Source: Patescibacterium sp964540895 (GTDB lineage: Bacteria > Patescibacteriota > Patescibacteriia > Patescibacteriales > Patescibacteriaceae). Taken from it: 64,000 bases of DNA. A model generated the notes under the pieces. It searched no databases and was not told the DNA's origin. It was given only the letters and a program-made list of their open reading frames with translations. The stretch is from NCBI GenBank assembly GCA_964540895.1, contig CAZIOP010000001.1, forward strand, positions 372,001 to 436,000, read 5' to 3'. Shown here piece after piece: positions 39,554-49,198 of the stretch. The stretch's first letter is position 1; every line of letters starts with the position of its first letter. A program made the translations under genes and the position numbers.

Positions 39554-41641
39554 TTATTTCTTATCCTTATTGACTTGGCCAATAATAGCTTCAGCAGCAT
39601 GACGAGGCACTTCATTGTAATGAAGGAACTCCATACTGTAGTTGGCTCGCCCCTGACTCATCGACCGTAGCTGAGTGGCATAACCAAACATTTCCGCCAA
39701 AGGCACCTTGGCATCAATAACCTTAAGATTTCCCCGATCTGTCATTTGATCAATCTGACCGCGTTTTGAGTTTAAATCGCCAATCACGTTACCCATGTAT
39801 TCTTCTGGAGTGGTGACCTCAACTTTCATGATTGGTTCAAGTAAAATTGGGTTGGCTTTACGGCATGCTTCTTTAAAAGCCAAAATGCCAGCCATTTTAA
39901 AGGCAGCTTCAGAAGAGTCAACTTCATGGTATGAACCTTCAAACACAGCAGCTTTAATATCAACCATTGGATAACCAGCCACAATCCCCTTGTCTAAAGC
40001 TTCTTTAAAACCTTTTTCAATGGCTGGAATATATTCACGAGGAATATTACCTCCCTTAACTTCATCAACAAAGATTGAGCCAGCGCCGGCTTCTTGAGGT
40101 TCAATGCGCAACCAACAATGACCATACTGTCCTCGTCCACCAGATTGTTTAATATATTTTCCTTCAGCTTCAGCGGTTTGACGAATTGTTTCACGGTATG
40201 AAACTTGAGGTTGACCAATGTTAGCTTCAACATTAAATTCACGCTTCATACGGTCAACAATAATATCCAAATGTAATTCACCCATACCAGAAATCAATGT
40301 CTGGTTAGTTTCTTCATCTGATTCAACACGAAATGTTGGATCTTCTTCAGCTAAACGAGCTAAGGCCATACCCATTTTTTCTTGGTCAGCTTTAGTTTTT
40401 GGTTCAACAGCAATTTTAATAACTGGTTCTGGGAAGGTAATTGTTTCTAACAACAATGGATGATCAACATCACATAGGGTATTTCCAGTATAGGTATCTT
40501 TCAAACCAATAACAGCAGCAATATCTCCAGAGTAAATGGCATCAATTTCTTCACGGTGATTAGCGTGCATACGAACTAAACGACCAATACGTTCTTTTTT
40601 TCCAGTCTTAGAATTCAAAACATATGAACCAGACTTTAATACACCACTGTATACTCGAACGAAACAAAGTTTTCCAACAAAAGGATCTGTAGCAATTTTA
40701 AAAGCCAACGCTGCGAATGGTGCGTCATCGTTAACCGGAACTACAATCTTTTTAGTTTCATCATCAGGATCCATAGCTTCAATGGCCGGAACATCTAACG
40801 GTGAAGGCAAGTAATCATTAACAGCATCTAATACCAACTGTACACCAATATTTTTCAAAGCGGTGCCGCACAGTACTGGATAAATTTCATTTTTGATAAC
40901 AGCCTGTCGTAAGGCTTTCTTTAATTCAGGTACATCAATTTTTTCACCACCTAAATATTTCTCAGTTAAGGCTTCATCAGACTCAACAATTCGCTCAATC
41001 ATTTCATGACGGTGAGCTTCTACCTTTTCTTTCATGTCATCAGGGATAGCAATTTCTGTAATTTGTTCACCATTTTGACCTTTGAATTCAAAAGCTTTTT
41101 CTTGAATTAAATCAATTACTCCAGACATTGAGTCTTCTGCGCCAATTGGCAACTGAATAGCTACTGCTTTGGTGTTTAAACGATCACGAATTGACTTCAA
41201 GCTCATATAAAAATCCCCACCCATTTTGTCCATTTTATTAACAAAACAGAGACGTGGAACTTTATACTTGTCAGCCTGACGCCATACAGTTTCAGATTGT
41301 GGTTCAACACCAGCAGCTCCGTCAAACACAGCCACAGCACCATCTAACACACGTAATGATCGTTCTACTTCAACGGTAAAGTCAACGTGACCTGGGGTGT
41401 CAATAATGTTAATTCGGTTATCATGCCAGAAACAGGTGGTAGCCGCAGAGGTAATTGTAATACCTCGTTCTTTTTCTTGCTCCATCCAGTCCATTTCAGC
41501 AGCTCCTTCATGTACTTCACCGATTTTATGTTTTTTTCCAGTATAAAAAAGCACCCGTTCAGTAAACGTGGTTTTTCCGGCATCAATGTGGGCCATGATA
41601 CCAATATTTCTTGTATTTTCGAGAGTATATTCGCGGGCCAT
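39554..41641 (-). CDS. fusA: Elongation factor G
   Basis: A 695-residue five-domain translocase: G1 AHIDAGKTT, DTPGHVDF, NKMDKMGGDF and GTALKNIG in domain I, then the domain IV tip region (YRETIRQTAEAEGKYIKQSGGRGQYGHCWL) and domain V ending MSQGRANYSMEFLHYNEVP. It moves tRNAs and mRNA on the ribosome and recycles ribosomes with RRF. Confidence 0.99.
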   Translation of the reverse strand: MAREYTLENTRNIGIMAHIDAGKTTFTERVLFYTGKKHKIGEVHEGAAEMDWMEQEKERGITITSAATTCFWHDNRINIIDTPGHVDFTVEVERSLRVLDGAVAVFDGAAGVEPQSETVWRQADKYKVPRLCFVNKMDKMGGDFYMSLKSIRDRLNTKAVAIQLPIGAEDSMSGVIDLIQEKAFEFKGQNGEQITEIAIPDDMKEKVEAHRHEMIERIVESDEALTEKYLGGEKIDVPELKKALRQAVIKNEIYPVLCGTALKNIGVQLVLDAVNDYLPSPLDVPAIEAMDPDDETKKIVVPVNDDAPFAALAFKIATDPFVGKLCFVRVYSGVLKSGSYVLNSKTGKKERIGRLVRMHANHREEIDAIYSGDIAAVIGLKDTYTGNTLCDVDHPLLLETITFPEPVIKIAVEPKTKADQEKMGMALARLAEEDPTFRVESDEETNQTLISGMGELHLDIIVDRMKREFNVEANIGQPQVSYRETIRQTAEAEGKYIKQSGGRGQYGHCWLRIEPQEAGAGSIFVDEVKGGNIPREYIPAIEKGFKEALDKGIVAGYPMVDIKAAVFEGSYHEVDSSEAAFKMAGILAFKEACRKANPILLEPIMKVEVTTPEEYMGNVIGDLNSKRGQIDQMTDRGNLKVIDAKVPLAEMFGYATQLRSMSQGRANYSMEFLHYNEVPRHAAEAIIGQVNKDKK

Positions 41642-41644
41642 AGA

Positions 41645-42112
41645 TTATCGTGCAAAGTGAGCAAAGGCTTTGTTAGCTTCAGCCATACGTTGTACATCCA
41701 ATTTCTTTTTGATAGAAGCACTTTCGCCTTTTGCTGTATCCATGATTTCAATAGCTAATTTTTCAGCCATTGGCTTACCTTTTCGAGAACGAGCAGCTTC
41801 AATCATCCAACGACAAGCTAACATAAAACGACGATCACCTCGTACCTGATATGGAATTTGATAGTTAGCACCACCAACACGACGACCACGAACTTCTAGT
41901 AATGGAGTTACCATTTTCATGGCTTTGTTAAAAACATGACGAGGATCTTGCTTTGAAACATCGCGGACAATATCAAAACAATCGTAGACCACTTTTTGGG
42001 CTACGGCCTTTTTACCGCGAGTCATAATATAGTTAATAAACTTAGCGATTTCCAAATCGTTATAACGAACGTCTGGTTGAATTTTTCGCTTAGGCGCTGG
42101 TTTACCTCTCAT
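41645..42112 (-). CDS. rpsG: 30S ribosomal protein S7
   Basis: A 155-residue S7 with VRYNDLEIAKFINYIMTRGKKAVAQKVVYD, VRGRRVGGANYQIPYQVRGDRR and the C-terminal SASIKKKLDVQRMAEANKAFAHFA. It binds the 3' major domain of 16S rRNA. Three bases separate it from fusA and two from rpsL. Confidence 0.98.
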   Translation of the reverse strand: MRGKPAPKRKIQPDVRYNDLEIAKFINYIMTRGKKAVAQKVVYDCFDIVRDVSKQDPRHVFNKAMKMVTPLLEVRGRRVGGANYQIPYQVRGDRRFMLACRWMIEAARSRKGKPMAEKLAIEIMDTAKGESASIKKKLDVQRMAEANKAFAHFAR

Positions 42113-42114
42113 AG

Positions 42115-42534
42115 TTATTTCTTAGGTTTCTTATTGCCGTATCGTGAACGACTTTGGCGACGGGCTTCTACACCCTGGGCGTCATAGACACCACGGATAA
42201 TCTTGTAACGGACACCTGGTAAGTCTTTAGTACGACCACCTTTAATTAGTACAATTGAGTGTTCTTGTAGATTATGACCAATTCCTGGGATATAAGCCGT
42301 TACTTCCATACCATTAGATAAACGAACACGGGCGATTTTACGTAAAGCTGAGTTAGGCTTTTTAGGGGTAGTTGTTGTTACCTTAAGGCACACTCCACGC
42401 TTAAAAGGCGAACCATTGACTGTAATTTTCTTACGTCGGTGAAGGGTATCTAGGGTAAGTTTAAGCGCCGGAGACTTACTTTTCACACGTAAACTAGTAC
42501 GTCCGTGCTTAATTAACTGATTAATTGTAGGCAT
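42115..42534 (-). CDS. rpsL: 30S ribosomal protein S12
   Basis: A 139-residue S12 with RGVCLKVTTTTPKKPNSALRKIARVRLSNG, GIGHNLQEHSIVLIKGGRTKDLPGVRYKIIRG and a basic end. The KKPNSALRK loop carries the wild-type Lys at the classical streptomycin position. It is the first gene of the str-S10-spc transcript and follows a strong promoter. Confidence 0.98.
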   Translation of the reverse strand: MPTINQLIKHGRTSLRVKSKSPALKLTLDTLHRRKKITVNGSPFKRGVCLKVTTTTPKKPNSALRKIARVRLSNGMEVTAYIPGIGHNLQEHSIVLIKGGRTKDLPGVRYKIIRGVYDAQGVEARRQSRSRYGNKKPKK

Positions 42535-42562
42535 AGTAGATCAGAATTTTTCCGTAAAATAA

Positions 42563-42580
42563 ATCCCGACCAATCGGGAT
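42563..42580 (-). terminator. Terminator of the M50 protease gene, at +1 of the str transcript
   Basis: ATCCCGA-CCAA-TCGGGAT, a perfect 7-bp stem, with TTTATTTT after it on the minus strand. It starts 7 bases after the rpsL -10 box, so it would also cap the 5' end of the ribosomal mRNA. Confidence 0.75.
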
Positions 42581-42587
42581 ATTAGAT

Positions 42588-42616
42588 AATATAACAGAAG
42601 CTAAAATTCAAGTCAA
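42588..42616 (-). promoter_or_regulatory. Promoter of the rpsL-rpsG-fusA transcript
   Basis: TTGACT (rc of 42611-42616), 17 bases, TATATT (rc of 42588-42593) with TGT before it (extended -10). Leader of about 47 bases. Confidence 0.8.
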
Positions 42617-42637
42617 GGGGTATATCAGACTTAGAAT

Positions 42638-43324
42638 CTAGATAATTCCAGTAATAAATGAGAATAAACCGACAATAATGTACTGTATGAAATCAAAAGC
42701 TCCAAGCATCACCAGCGCGATAAGTATAAAGAAGCCATATTGCTCAACTTTATAAAATATTTCTCTGGCTCGCTCAGACAGAAAGGTATAAACTACCTTA
42801 GAACCATCTAAGGGAGGGATCGGCAATAAATTAAAAATTACTAAAGCTAGATTAATAAAACAAATTAATAACGCAATTAAAACTAAACTAGCTAAAAATG
42901 AACCTTGCGTAATAGAAGAAACTACACTAACTTCTCCTTGAAAAAAACCAGTTAGTAAAGAAACTTTTAGACTATCTGCTAACGGTATAAACCTGGCAAT
43001 TAAACCAAAAATAAGAGCAATACCAATATTAACACCTGGCCCAGCTAAAGCTACTTTTAAATCTCCATATTTTCGATCACGTAAATTATATGGATTATAA
43101 GGTACTGGTTTAGCCCACGCAAAAAAGAAATTAGCTTTAGAAACAATCAATAATAGCGGTAAAAGAACTGACCCAATGGGATCAAGGTGTTTAATTGGAT
43201 TTAGTGTTAATCTCCCCTCTCGTTTGGCCGTGTCATCCCCCAACTGATACGCCATCCAGCCATGAGCATACTCATGGATGATGGCTGAGAAAATTAATAT
43301 AACAACTGACAACAGAATAAGCAT
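42638..43324 (-). CDS. M50-family site-2 protease (short form)
   Basis: A 228-residue membrane protease. HEYAH (residues 17-21) is the zinc motif, GRLTLNPIKHLDPIGS and NLLPIPPLDGSKV are the typical M50B NPxxxLDP and PPLDG segments; five to six membrane helices. It is shorter than RseP and has no PDZ domain. Such proteins are widespread and mostly of unknown substrate. A terminator hairpin follows. Confidence 0.9.
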   Translation of the reverse strand: MLILLSVVILIFSAIIHEYAHGWMAYQLGDDTAKREGRLTLNPIKHLDPIGSVLLPLLLIVSKANFFFAWAKPVPYNPYNLRDRKYGDLKVALAGPGVNIGIALIFGLIARFIPLADSLKVSLLTGFFQGEVSVVSSITQGSFLASLVLIALLICFINLALVIFNLLPIPPLDGSKVVYTFLSERAREIFYKVEQYGFFILIALVMLGAFDFIQYIIVGLFSFITGII

Positions 43325-43341
43325 AAAATAATACTATCACA

Positions 43342-44916
43342 TTACTCTTCGCGATGTTTAGGCGTAACCAAAAAACCCATATACTTACCAAGCATTAATC
43401 TAGTTTGTGCTTCTAAACCAGGAATTGCACCAAAGAAGATAATAATAACAGGCAACGATATCCACTGGACTAACATAATTAAATATTGAATTGGTTTAGG
43501 CTTGTGATGACTAGGCAGAACCAGCACTGAAATAATAGCTGATAATACCATACCGACCATAGCTAGAGTCATAAAAAATTTAGTCACTGCCGGTAAATTA
43601 TTTGATAACACCGTAGTATTAAAACGATCACCACCAAGTAACAGTGGTAGCCAACCTAAAATAGAAGTAATAAGAGCATTAGTTGCCCAAGAATGAAAAC
43701 CATAAATCTGAACAAAAATATGGTTTAAGTAACGTTTTTTAGCTGGACGTGGTAAATCTTTCCATTGCTTACTGGTATTAAAAAGTAAATATGGAATGTT
43801 CTCTACTCCCCAACCCCAACGTTTTTGTTGACGGTATAAACTCAAAGCGGTACGACCAACACCTTTATCCATACAAATATCCATAGAGATAGGAAAATAC
43901 AATGGTTCAACGCGATAATCTCCCTTGTAATAACAAAAACAATGCCAAAAAATGCGTGAATCTTCACTAACCATTGTGGTTGACCAGAACCCAATATCAA
44001 CCAGAGCTCGCCAGGTCATAGAATGAGAAGAATACGTTGCTAACTTTTCTGGCCGTAGTTGTTGCATCATCTGCCAAAAAGTATTGGAAAAAGCGGCCAC
44101 CCGAGCAAAAAATGGTGCCTGCCATAAATTATTATGATAGACCGGGACAGGTTGGAAACTTGAACGATATGGGTGCTCAACCGTCAGAAAATGATACGAC
44201 AAACAATAAAAATAATCAGGTAGGACAACTGTATCCATATCAAAAACACTCACTAAAATTAGATCATAATCAATCTGACGTGGATCAATAATTTTTGCTT
44301 TCAATTCTTTGGCCGCCCAGGCCTGGTTTGCACCTTTACCTTTTAATTCTCCTTCAATATCCTGGTGGGTTGTTACTAGAAAAGTTCCAAATTTATCTTG
44401 ATATTCTTGCTCTATAATTGTGGCTACTTTACGTGCTTCTTCACCGGCCCGTCCTTCTATACCAAAGACAATAATAAATCGATCTTTGGGATAACCAGTC
44501 CGTACTAAACTATCAAGCGTAGATCTAATAACAGTTAAACTCTCATTATAGGTAGGGAAGATAACTACCTGATATAAATCTTTCCAATCAATCAGGCGTT
44601 CTTTACCACTTGCTGGTATCTTTATATTTCTTGGTCCTAATTCTTCACATTTTTTTTTCCAATCAATACGCAAATATTTTTTCATTAAACGATACGAGAC
44701 CATGAGATGTATGCCTAAAAATAAAACTAAGAACAGCCAATAAATATCAAAGAGAATAATGAAAATAGCACTACCCACTGGCTCAAAATATGAAAAAACT
44801 CCGAGTGCAATAAATGTTCCCCACGCTAAAAAACCTGGGAGTATTTCCAATAAACGATATTTTCTATAATCAGCACCGGTTAACTCGGTAGCTTTACTGA
44901 CTTTTAAATAATCCAT
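43342..44916 (-). CDS. Processive-type family 2 glycosyltransferase, membrane
   Basis: About 524 residues from the ATG at 44916 (MDYLKVSK); a start at 44964 would overlap the next gene by 44 bases. Two N-terminal membrane helices are followed by the GT-A domain: VVIFPTYNES, VFGIEGRAG, VFDMDTVVLPDYF (DxD), VSEDSRIFWHC (ED) and QQKRWGWGVENIPY (the Q/RxxRW-like motif of cellulose-synthase-type enzymes), then four more helices. It probably builds or extends a surface glycan. The acceptor is unknown. It pairs with the DUF1361 gene upstream. Confidence 0.83.
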   Translation of the reverse strand: MDYLKVSKATELTGADYRKYRLLEILPGFLAWGTFIALGVFSYFEPVGSAIFIILFDIYWLFLVLFLGIHLMVSYRLMKKYLRIDWKKKCEELGPRNIKIPASGKERLIDWKDLYQVVIFPTYNESLTVIRSTLDSLVRTGYPKDRFIIVFGIEGRAGEEARKVATIIEQEYQDKFGTFLVTTHQDIEGELKGKGANQAWAAKELKAKIIDPRQIDYDLILVSVFDMDTVVLPDYFYCLSYHFLTVEHPYRSSFQPVPVYHNNLWQAPFFARVAAFSNTFWQMMQQLRPEKLATYSSHSMTWRALVDIGFWSTTMVSEDSRIFWHCFCYYKGDYRVEPLYFPISMDICMDKGVGRTALSLYRQQKRWGWGVENIPYLLFNTSKQWKDLPRPAKKRYLNHIFVQIYGFHSWATNALITSILGWLPLLLGGDRFNTTVLSNNLPAVTKFFMTLAMVGMVLSAIISVLVLPSHHKPKPIQYLIMLVQWISLPVIIIFFGAIPGLEAQTRLMLGKYMGFLVTPKHREE

Positions 44917-44920
44917 GAGT

Positions 44921-45583
44921 TTATTTTTCCCACTTGCTAATAATAAATAATCTTTCACCAGCAAAATAGAAAATATACAATAGGCTGCTTATAATAAGCC
45001 AGTTCTTAAAATAGGTCAAATCATGAAAATACGTCAAACTAGTTTTTATAATAAGGTCTGGTCGAGTAAAAATTTCCCAACTATTCCACCGATTAATTAG
45101 ACCAAGTAGTACACCTAAGGAAATCAATGGGATACTAAAATATATAAAAAAATCTCCCCATTGTTTGCCGTGTAAACGAGCAATAATTCTTCGTATCGGG
45201 CGAAGCGACCAGACAAACGTTAACCAGCCAGTAGCGGCAAAGGCCCAAAAGAAAAAAACCATCCAGGCATTCTCAATACAAACATTGCCAAATTCCTCAG
45301 ATGGGCAATAGCCGATAATGTGCCTGGCGTCAGTTAACAAGTAGGCAGTGTTTGGTACCATAAACAACCACAAAAAAGCTAAAAACAGTGTTGAGGGTAG
45401 ATGAATTGTCTTTTTCTTTAAAGCTCTAACTAAATAGTATGTAATTACGACAGCGATAGCACCTAAGGCTATATTCCAAACAATCATTGGAATCTGATAA
45501 TCATTAATACGCCAGTTCCATAACGGTACGGTATCAAGAAAGTGTTCTGGACGAAAGACAGAATCATTTATAAAACGAGGCAT
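44921..45583 (-). CDS. DUF1361 family membrane protein
   Basis: A 220-residue protein with about six membrane helices. NWRINDYQIPMIVWNIALGAI and LFLAFLWLFMVPNTAYLLTDARHI are the DUF1361 pattern. The role is unknown. Four bases separate it from the glycosyltransferase start, suggesting a functional pair at the membrane. Confidence 0.75.
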   Translation of the reverse strand: MPRFINDSVFRPEHFLDTVPLWNWRINDYQIPMIVWNIALGAIAVVITYYLVRALKKKTIHLPSTLFLAFLWLFMVPNTAYLLTDARHIIGYCPSEEFGNVCIENAWMVFFFWAFAATGWLTFVWSLRPIRRIIARLHGKQWGDFFIYFSIPLISLGVLLGLINRWNSWEIFTRPDLIIKTSLTYFHDLTYFKNWLIISSLLYIFYFAGERLFIISKWEK

Positions 45584-45613
45584 AGTAATAGAAGTTAAAC
45601 AATGGACGAAAAA

Positions 45614-47497
45614 CTAATTAAAGTGTACGGCTTGACCAGGTTGCAGTGATCCACCTGGTTGAAGAGGTTCTTCAGGAGGTACGTTTGAAGTTTGTTCTAT
45701 CTGAACTTCAGGAGAATAACTTGGAACATGAGGTGACAAAGGTCGCCCTTTAAAATCACGTGGTGCTTCATGAGAAATGTCACGAAGCGATAACGGCTTT
45801 ACGTCTGGTTTATTAAATGAAGCAGAATATGAAGGTTTATGATTTAATTGCTCAACTTCCCATTGTTTAATTTTCTTTCTCTCTTGTTGTGATTGCTCAT
45901 TTTCTTGACGGAGAATCATTAAACAATCTTTACAAAATACTGGTCTGACCCCATCTGGTTTAAACGGTACCCTAGTAGTTTTATGACATCTAGCACACAC
46001 CGCTTCATATTTATAAATACTTGGATCTAATATTGGTTTAGCTTTTTCTGTAACATCATGATGTACAGACACTTCACTATGCACTGCTGGAGCTGGCTGT
46101 GATGATTGAATTGGTGTCGACGAAATTACCTGCGTTTGAGGTGTAGGTGGAATTGAAATTGGTTGTTGTCGAGGTGCTTTTGTATTGTTGTGAGGCGTGG
46201 CCGTAATACGAGTTACTTCTTCATCTTCAGCGTGCCAACGCATAATTTTGTCCTCTACTTCTAAACGTTCACCTGAATATTGTTCACGTGTCACAGTAAT
46301 AACTTTCTCCTCATTATGAGTTCGCTCAGCTTCAGTTAACGGTGGTAACCCACGAGCTGAAAATGGATCTGAGGCTACACCATCAATCATTAATTTCAAG
46401 CAGGTATTATATTTAGGTAAATTTACTAAATCTTCTTCAGTAAAAACTGGGGTAAATTCTTTAACTAGTTCTTCAGCATCAGTAGCACCAACACGAAATA
46501 CAACTAAAGTACCAACGTTACCAAACACTGCCGCTTTAACCTTATCACTCAACTGTTCAATATATTGGTGGCCCATAATTAGATTCAATCGATATTTACG
46601 AGCTTCGGAAAGAATATTGGCAAAACTGTCAGTAGCAAAATTTTGAAATTCGTCAACGTATAAATAAAAATCTCGGCGTTCAGCTTCCAAGACATTCACA
46701 CGACTCATAGCTGCCAATTGAATCTTGGTAATAACCATTGAACCAAGTAATTCTGAGTTATCTTCACCAATTCTACCTTTACTTAAGTTCATGATTAAAA
46801 TTTTGCCATTATCCATGACTTCCCGTAAATCAATTGATGAATTGACTTGACCAACAATATTACGAATTAATGAACTGGACAAAAATTGTCCAACTTTGTT
46901 TTGAATTGGAGAAACAGCTTCAGCAGCAAACTTGTCAGCATAGCCAGCAAACTCTTTAGTCCAAAATGATTTCACTACTGGATCTTGGATTTGCTCCACA
47001 ACTTTCTTGCGAAATGACTTATCAGACAGCATACGTGTTACACCAAGCAATGTTGAATTTGGGTAATCAAGAATAGCCAGAATACTATTTCGTAAAATAT
47101 ATTCCAAACGAGGTCCCCAGGAATCAGCCCATAATTTTTGGAAAACTCCAATTAAACCAGAGGCTACTAAATGTCTCAAATGAGGGGCAACTTGTTCTAC
47201 CACGTTAAAGGCAATCGGATAATCAACATCTGCTGGATTAAAATATATAACATCATTAACACGATGTGAGGGGATAAACTGAATGATTTTTTCAGCTAAG
47301 TCACCATGAGGATCAACCACCGCTACTCCCCGACCAGCTCGAATGTCATCAATAATCATGTTTTCTAAAATAGTGGACTTACCCATACCGGTTTTTCCAA
47401 TCAAATACATATGACGGCGACGGTCGTCAGTTTTAATACCAAAACGTCGGTATTGATTGCGATAAGTTGTCTCGGCAAACAAAGCTACATCAGACAT
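45614..47497 (-). CDS. TraG/VirD4-like DNA-translocation ATPase with zinc ribbon
   Basis: A 627-residue ATPase. Walker A GKTGMGKST is near residues 34-42, Walker B is DFYLYVDEFQNF near 275, and MGHQYIEQLSD resembles the TraG sensor region. After about 430 the chain is Pro/Thr/Gln-rich, with a zinc ribbon (CARCHKTTRVPF and FCKDCL) near 495-525 and a Pro-rich end. It lacks its own membrane helix; the upstream gene (3 bases away) supplies a membrane protein. Likely a hexameric DNA or protein pump as in type IV secretion, though no other mating genes are present in this window. Confidence 0.8.
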   Translation of the reverse strand: MSDVALFAETTYRNQYRRFGIKTDDRRRHMYLIGKTGMGKSTILENMIIDDIRAGRGVAVVDPHGDLAEKIIQFIPSHRVNDVIYFNPADVDYPIAFNVVEQVAPHLRHLVASGLIGVFQKLWADSWGPRLEYILRNSILAILDYPNSTLLGVTRMLSDKSFRKKVVEQIQDPVVKSFWTKEFAGYADKFAAEAVSPIQNKVGQFLSSSLIRNIVGQVNSSIDLREVMDNGKILIMNLSKGRIGEDNSELLGSMVITKIQLAAMSRVNVLEAERRDFYLYVDEFQNFATDSFANILSEARKYRLNLIMGHQYIEQLSDKVKAAVFGNVGTLVVFRVGATDAEELVKEFTPVFTEEDLVNLPKYNTCLKLMIDGVASDPFSARGLPPLTEAERTHNEEKVITVTREQYSGERLEVEDKIMRWHAEDEEVTRITATPHNNTKAPRQQPISIPPTPQTQVISSTPIQSSQPAPAVHSEVSVHHDVTEKAKPILDPSIYKYEAVCARCHKTTRVPFKPDGVRPVFCKDCLMILRQENEQSQQERKKIKQWEVEQLNHKPSYSASFNKPDVKPLSLRDISHEAPRDFKGRPLSPHVPSYSPEVQIEQTSNVPPEEPLQPGGSLQPGQAVHFN

Positions 47498-47500
47498 ATA

Positions 47501-49111
47501 TTAAGCAAATGGTAAATTATCAGGTGCCTCACCTTTAACTCGTGGTGATTTTCGAGGCTCTGGAGGTGGAGTAACTTCTGGGCTAGACTCAGGTTCTAAT
47601 TCTGGTTCTGGTTCATCAATGGTTTCTGCATGTAAGGCAGTTTCCATTTCTGCTTCATCATCTTCAAAAAAACCAGGGCGACCAGATTTTGTATGACTAG
47701 TTGGTTTCTTTTCTTCATCAGTTTTTGTTTCATCATCTTCTGTGATTTTGTAATCAGCTTCAAAAATTGGCTCTAATTGACTAGCGGCTTTACGACCTTC
47801 GTCATACGGCAGCGAAGATGGTGGTTCAATTCGTTTACCAGATGAACGTTGAATCAGTGGAGCTTTAGTAACTGCGTCTAATGGGAAGTGCCATAACGTT
47901 GCAATTTCTTCAACATTCATAATCCAAGGTTTGCGTCCAATCATTTCACTCCGAGTCTTATAACCCTGCATAATACTATTTTTCTTATGATCAATACGAC
48001 TCTTAGTGAAAAAATAGCTAGCTGATGTCATGGTCAATTTAGTATCGGGTTTAAGAGCGTTTAAATCATTGGTATTAAATTGCTTGATATAACCAACAAA
48101 GCCGTTAACAACTTTAGGTTTATTCATTACCTCTTTGCGGCTTAAATAAATCATTCTAATACTAACTTCAAAACCCATTTTTGCCATTTTGCGATGAGCT
48201 CCTTCAATCTGAGCTTTAGCTAGCGGATCTAATTCTGGAAACTTAAGAGACGTACTACTATCTTTTTTATGCTCATCAACATGACCCCATAGCGGATAAA
48301 TCATTTCACTAAACTCACCTAGCCATTCATTAATTTTATCAACCGCTTTGTTGCTACGACTAATAGCATGGCCTTTACCCAATTTGTCATCAATATAATG
48401 TTGGGCTTCTTGAGCCCACTTCGTATCAGTTGGTACTAAGACAATTTGGTACCAGAGCTGTTCACCTTTTCGTAAACTACTCATCAAATCCATTAAGGAT
48501 GTCATGGGATCACGAAACTTGGTGTTTGGTTCACCAAAATCATGTTCAAATTGAGGATAGGTTTTGATAGGTAAAATCTCATGAGCAACTTGGATAAATT
48601 CTGTACCAAAAATATCATAGTCTTCATCAGGGAACTTACTTGGTGCCATCTTGGTATAATCCTCTACTTCATACAACTCGGCATCAGGATATTGCGAGTA
48701 CACAGCCGACTCCACTATATGCTTTAAATGAGCTGGGGTATGTACCAAAAACTGAATGTATCCACCAATAGAAACAATTTCTAAGCTAAAGGGTAATTGA
48801 AATTTTCCATCACGCCATTTTTCAATTAAGGTAAAGGTTCCATGTCCGCCGGCAAAGTAGGTTAATAGATTTTCTACAGCCATCAAGGATTGTTCATTGT
48901 TACGTGGTACATCAATAGCCAAGAGAAGAAATTTTTGGTGATGTTCCCAGGCATCTTTACGTTCAGTCAACCAGAGCTGGAGCAAACCCCATAGCATAAT
49001 AATAGCTAGCGGCAGCCAGCCAAAATACCAAAAAAAGATACGCCAGAGCGCTGTGTCCAACGGTAGAGTTAGAAGTTCCTGAACACCGCTGAAATCAAGA
49101 TTAATTACCAT
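47501..49111 (-). CDS. Membrane partner of the TraG-like ATPase
   Basis: A 536-residue protein with one N-terminal membrane helix (WRIFFWYFGWLPLAIIMLWGLLQLWL), a long soluble domain (about 60-420; HHQKFLLLAIDVPRNNEQSLMAVENLL, IGGYIQFLVHTPAHLKHIVESAV) and an acidic, Pro-rich tail. The pair ATPase/membrane protein is recurrent in Patescibacteria. By position it should tether the ATPase to the inner membrane, like VirB10 or TraM-like partners. A near-leaderless promoter lies at 49124-49152. Confidence 0.7.
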   Translation of the reverse strand: MVINLDFSGVQELLTLPLDTALWRIFFWYFGWLPLAIIMLWGLLQLWLTERKDAWEHHQKFLLLAIDVPRNNEQSLMAVENLLTYFAGGHGTFTLIEKWRDGKFQLPFSLEIVSIGGYIQFLVHTPAHLKHIVESAVYSQYPDAELYEVEDYTKMAPSKFPDEDYDIFGTEFIQVAHEILPIKTYPQFEHDFGEPNTKFRDPMTSLMDLMSSLRKGEQLWYQIVLVPTDTKWAQEAQHYIDDKLGKGHAISRSNKAVDKINEWLGEFSEMIYPLWGHVDEHKKDSSTSLKFPELDPLAKAQIEGAHRKMAKMGFEVSIRMIYLSRKEVMNKPKVVNGFVGYIKQFNTNDLNALKPDTKLTMTSASYFFTKSRIDHKKNSIMQGYKTRSEMIGRKPWIMNVEEIATLWHFPLDAVTKAPLIQRSSGKRIEPPSSLPYDEGRKAASQLEPIFEADYKITEDDETKTDEEKKPTSHTKSGRPGFFEDDEAEMETALHAETIDEPEPELEPESSPEVTPPPEPRKSPRVKGEAPDNLPFA

Positions 49112-49123
49112 ACAATACTTTTT

Positions 49124-49152
49124 ATTTTAACATTTTTTTACTGTTATAGCAA
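49124..49152 (-). promoter_or_regulatory. Promoter of the TraG-like operon
   Basis: TTGCTA (rc of 49147-49152), 17 bases, TAAAAT (rc of 49124-49129) with TGT before it. The -35 uses the last T bases of the terminator just upstream. Predicted leader of about 6 bases. Confidence 0.65.
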
Positions 49153-49181
49153 AAAAAGCGGCTTAGGAAGCTCGCTTTTTT
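49152..49181 (-). terminator. Terminator after the sigma-4/HARE regulator
   Basis: AAAAAAGCG-A-GCTT-CCT-AAGC-CGCTTTTTT hairpin (minus strand) with T7, 18 bases after the stop codon at 49199. Confidence 0.8.
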
Positions 49182-49198
49182 ATAGAAACTAGAAAGTC

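Noticed and set aside
44921..44964. A 44-base overlap of the glycosyltransferase and DUF1361 genes
   Set aside because: A later ATG at 44916 removes the overlap and keeps all conserved parts.
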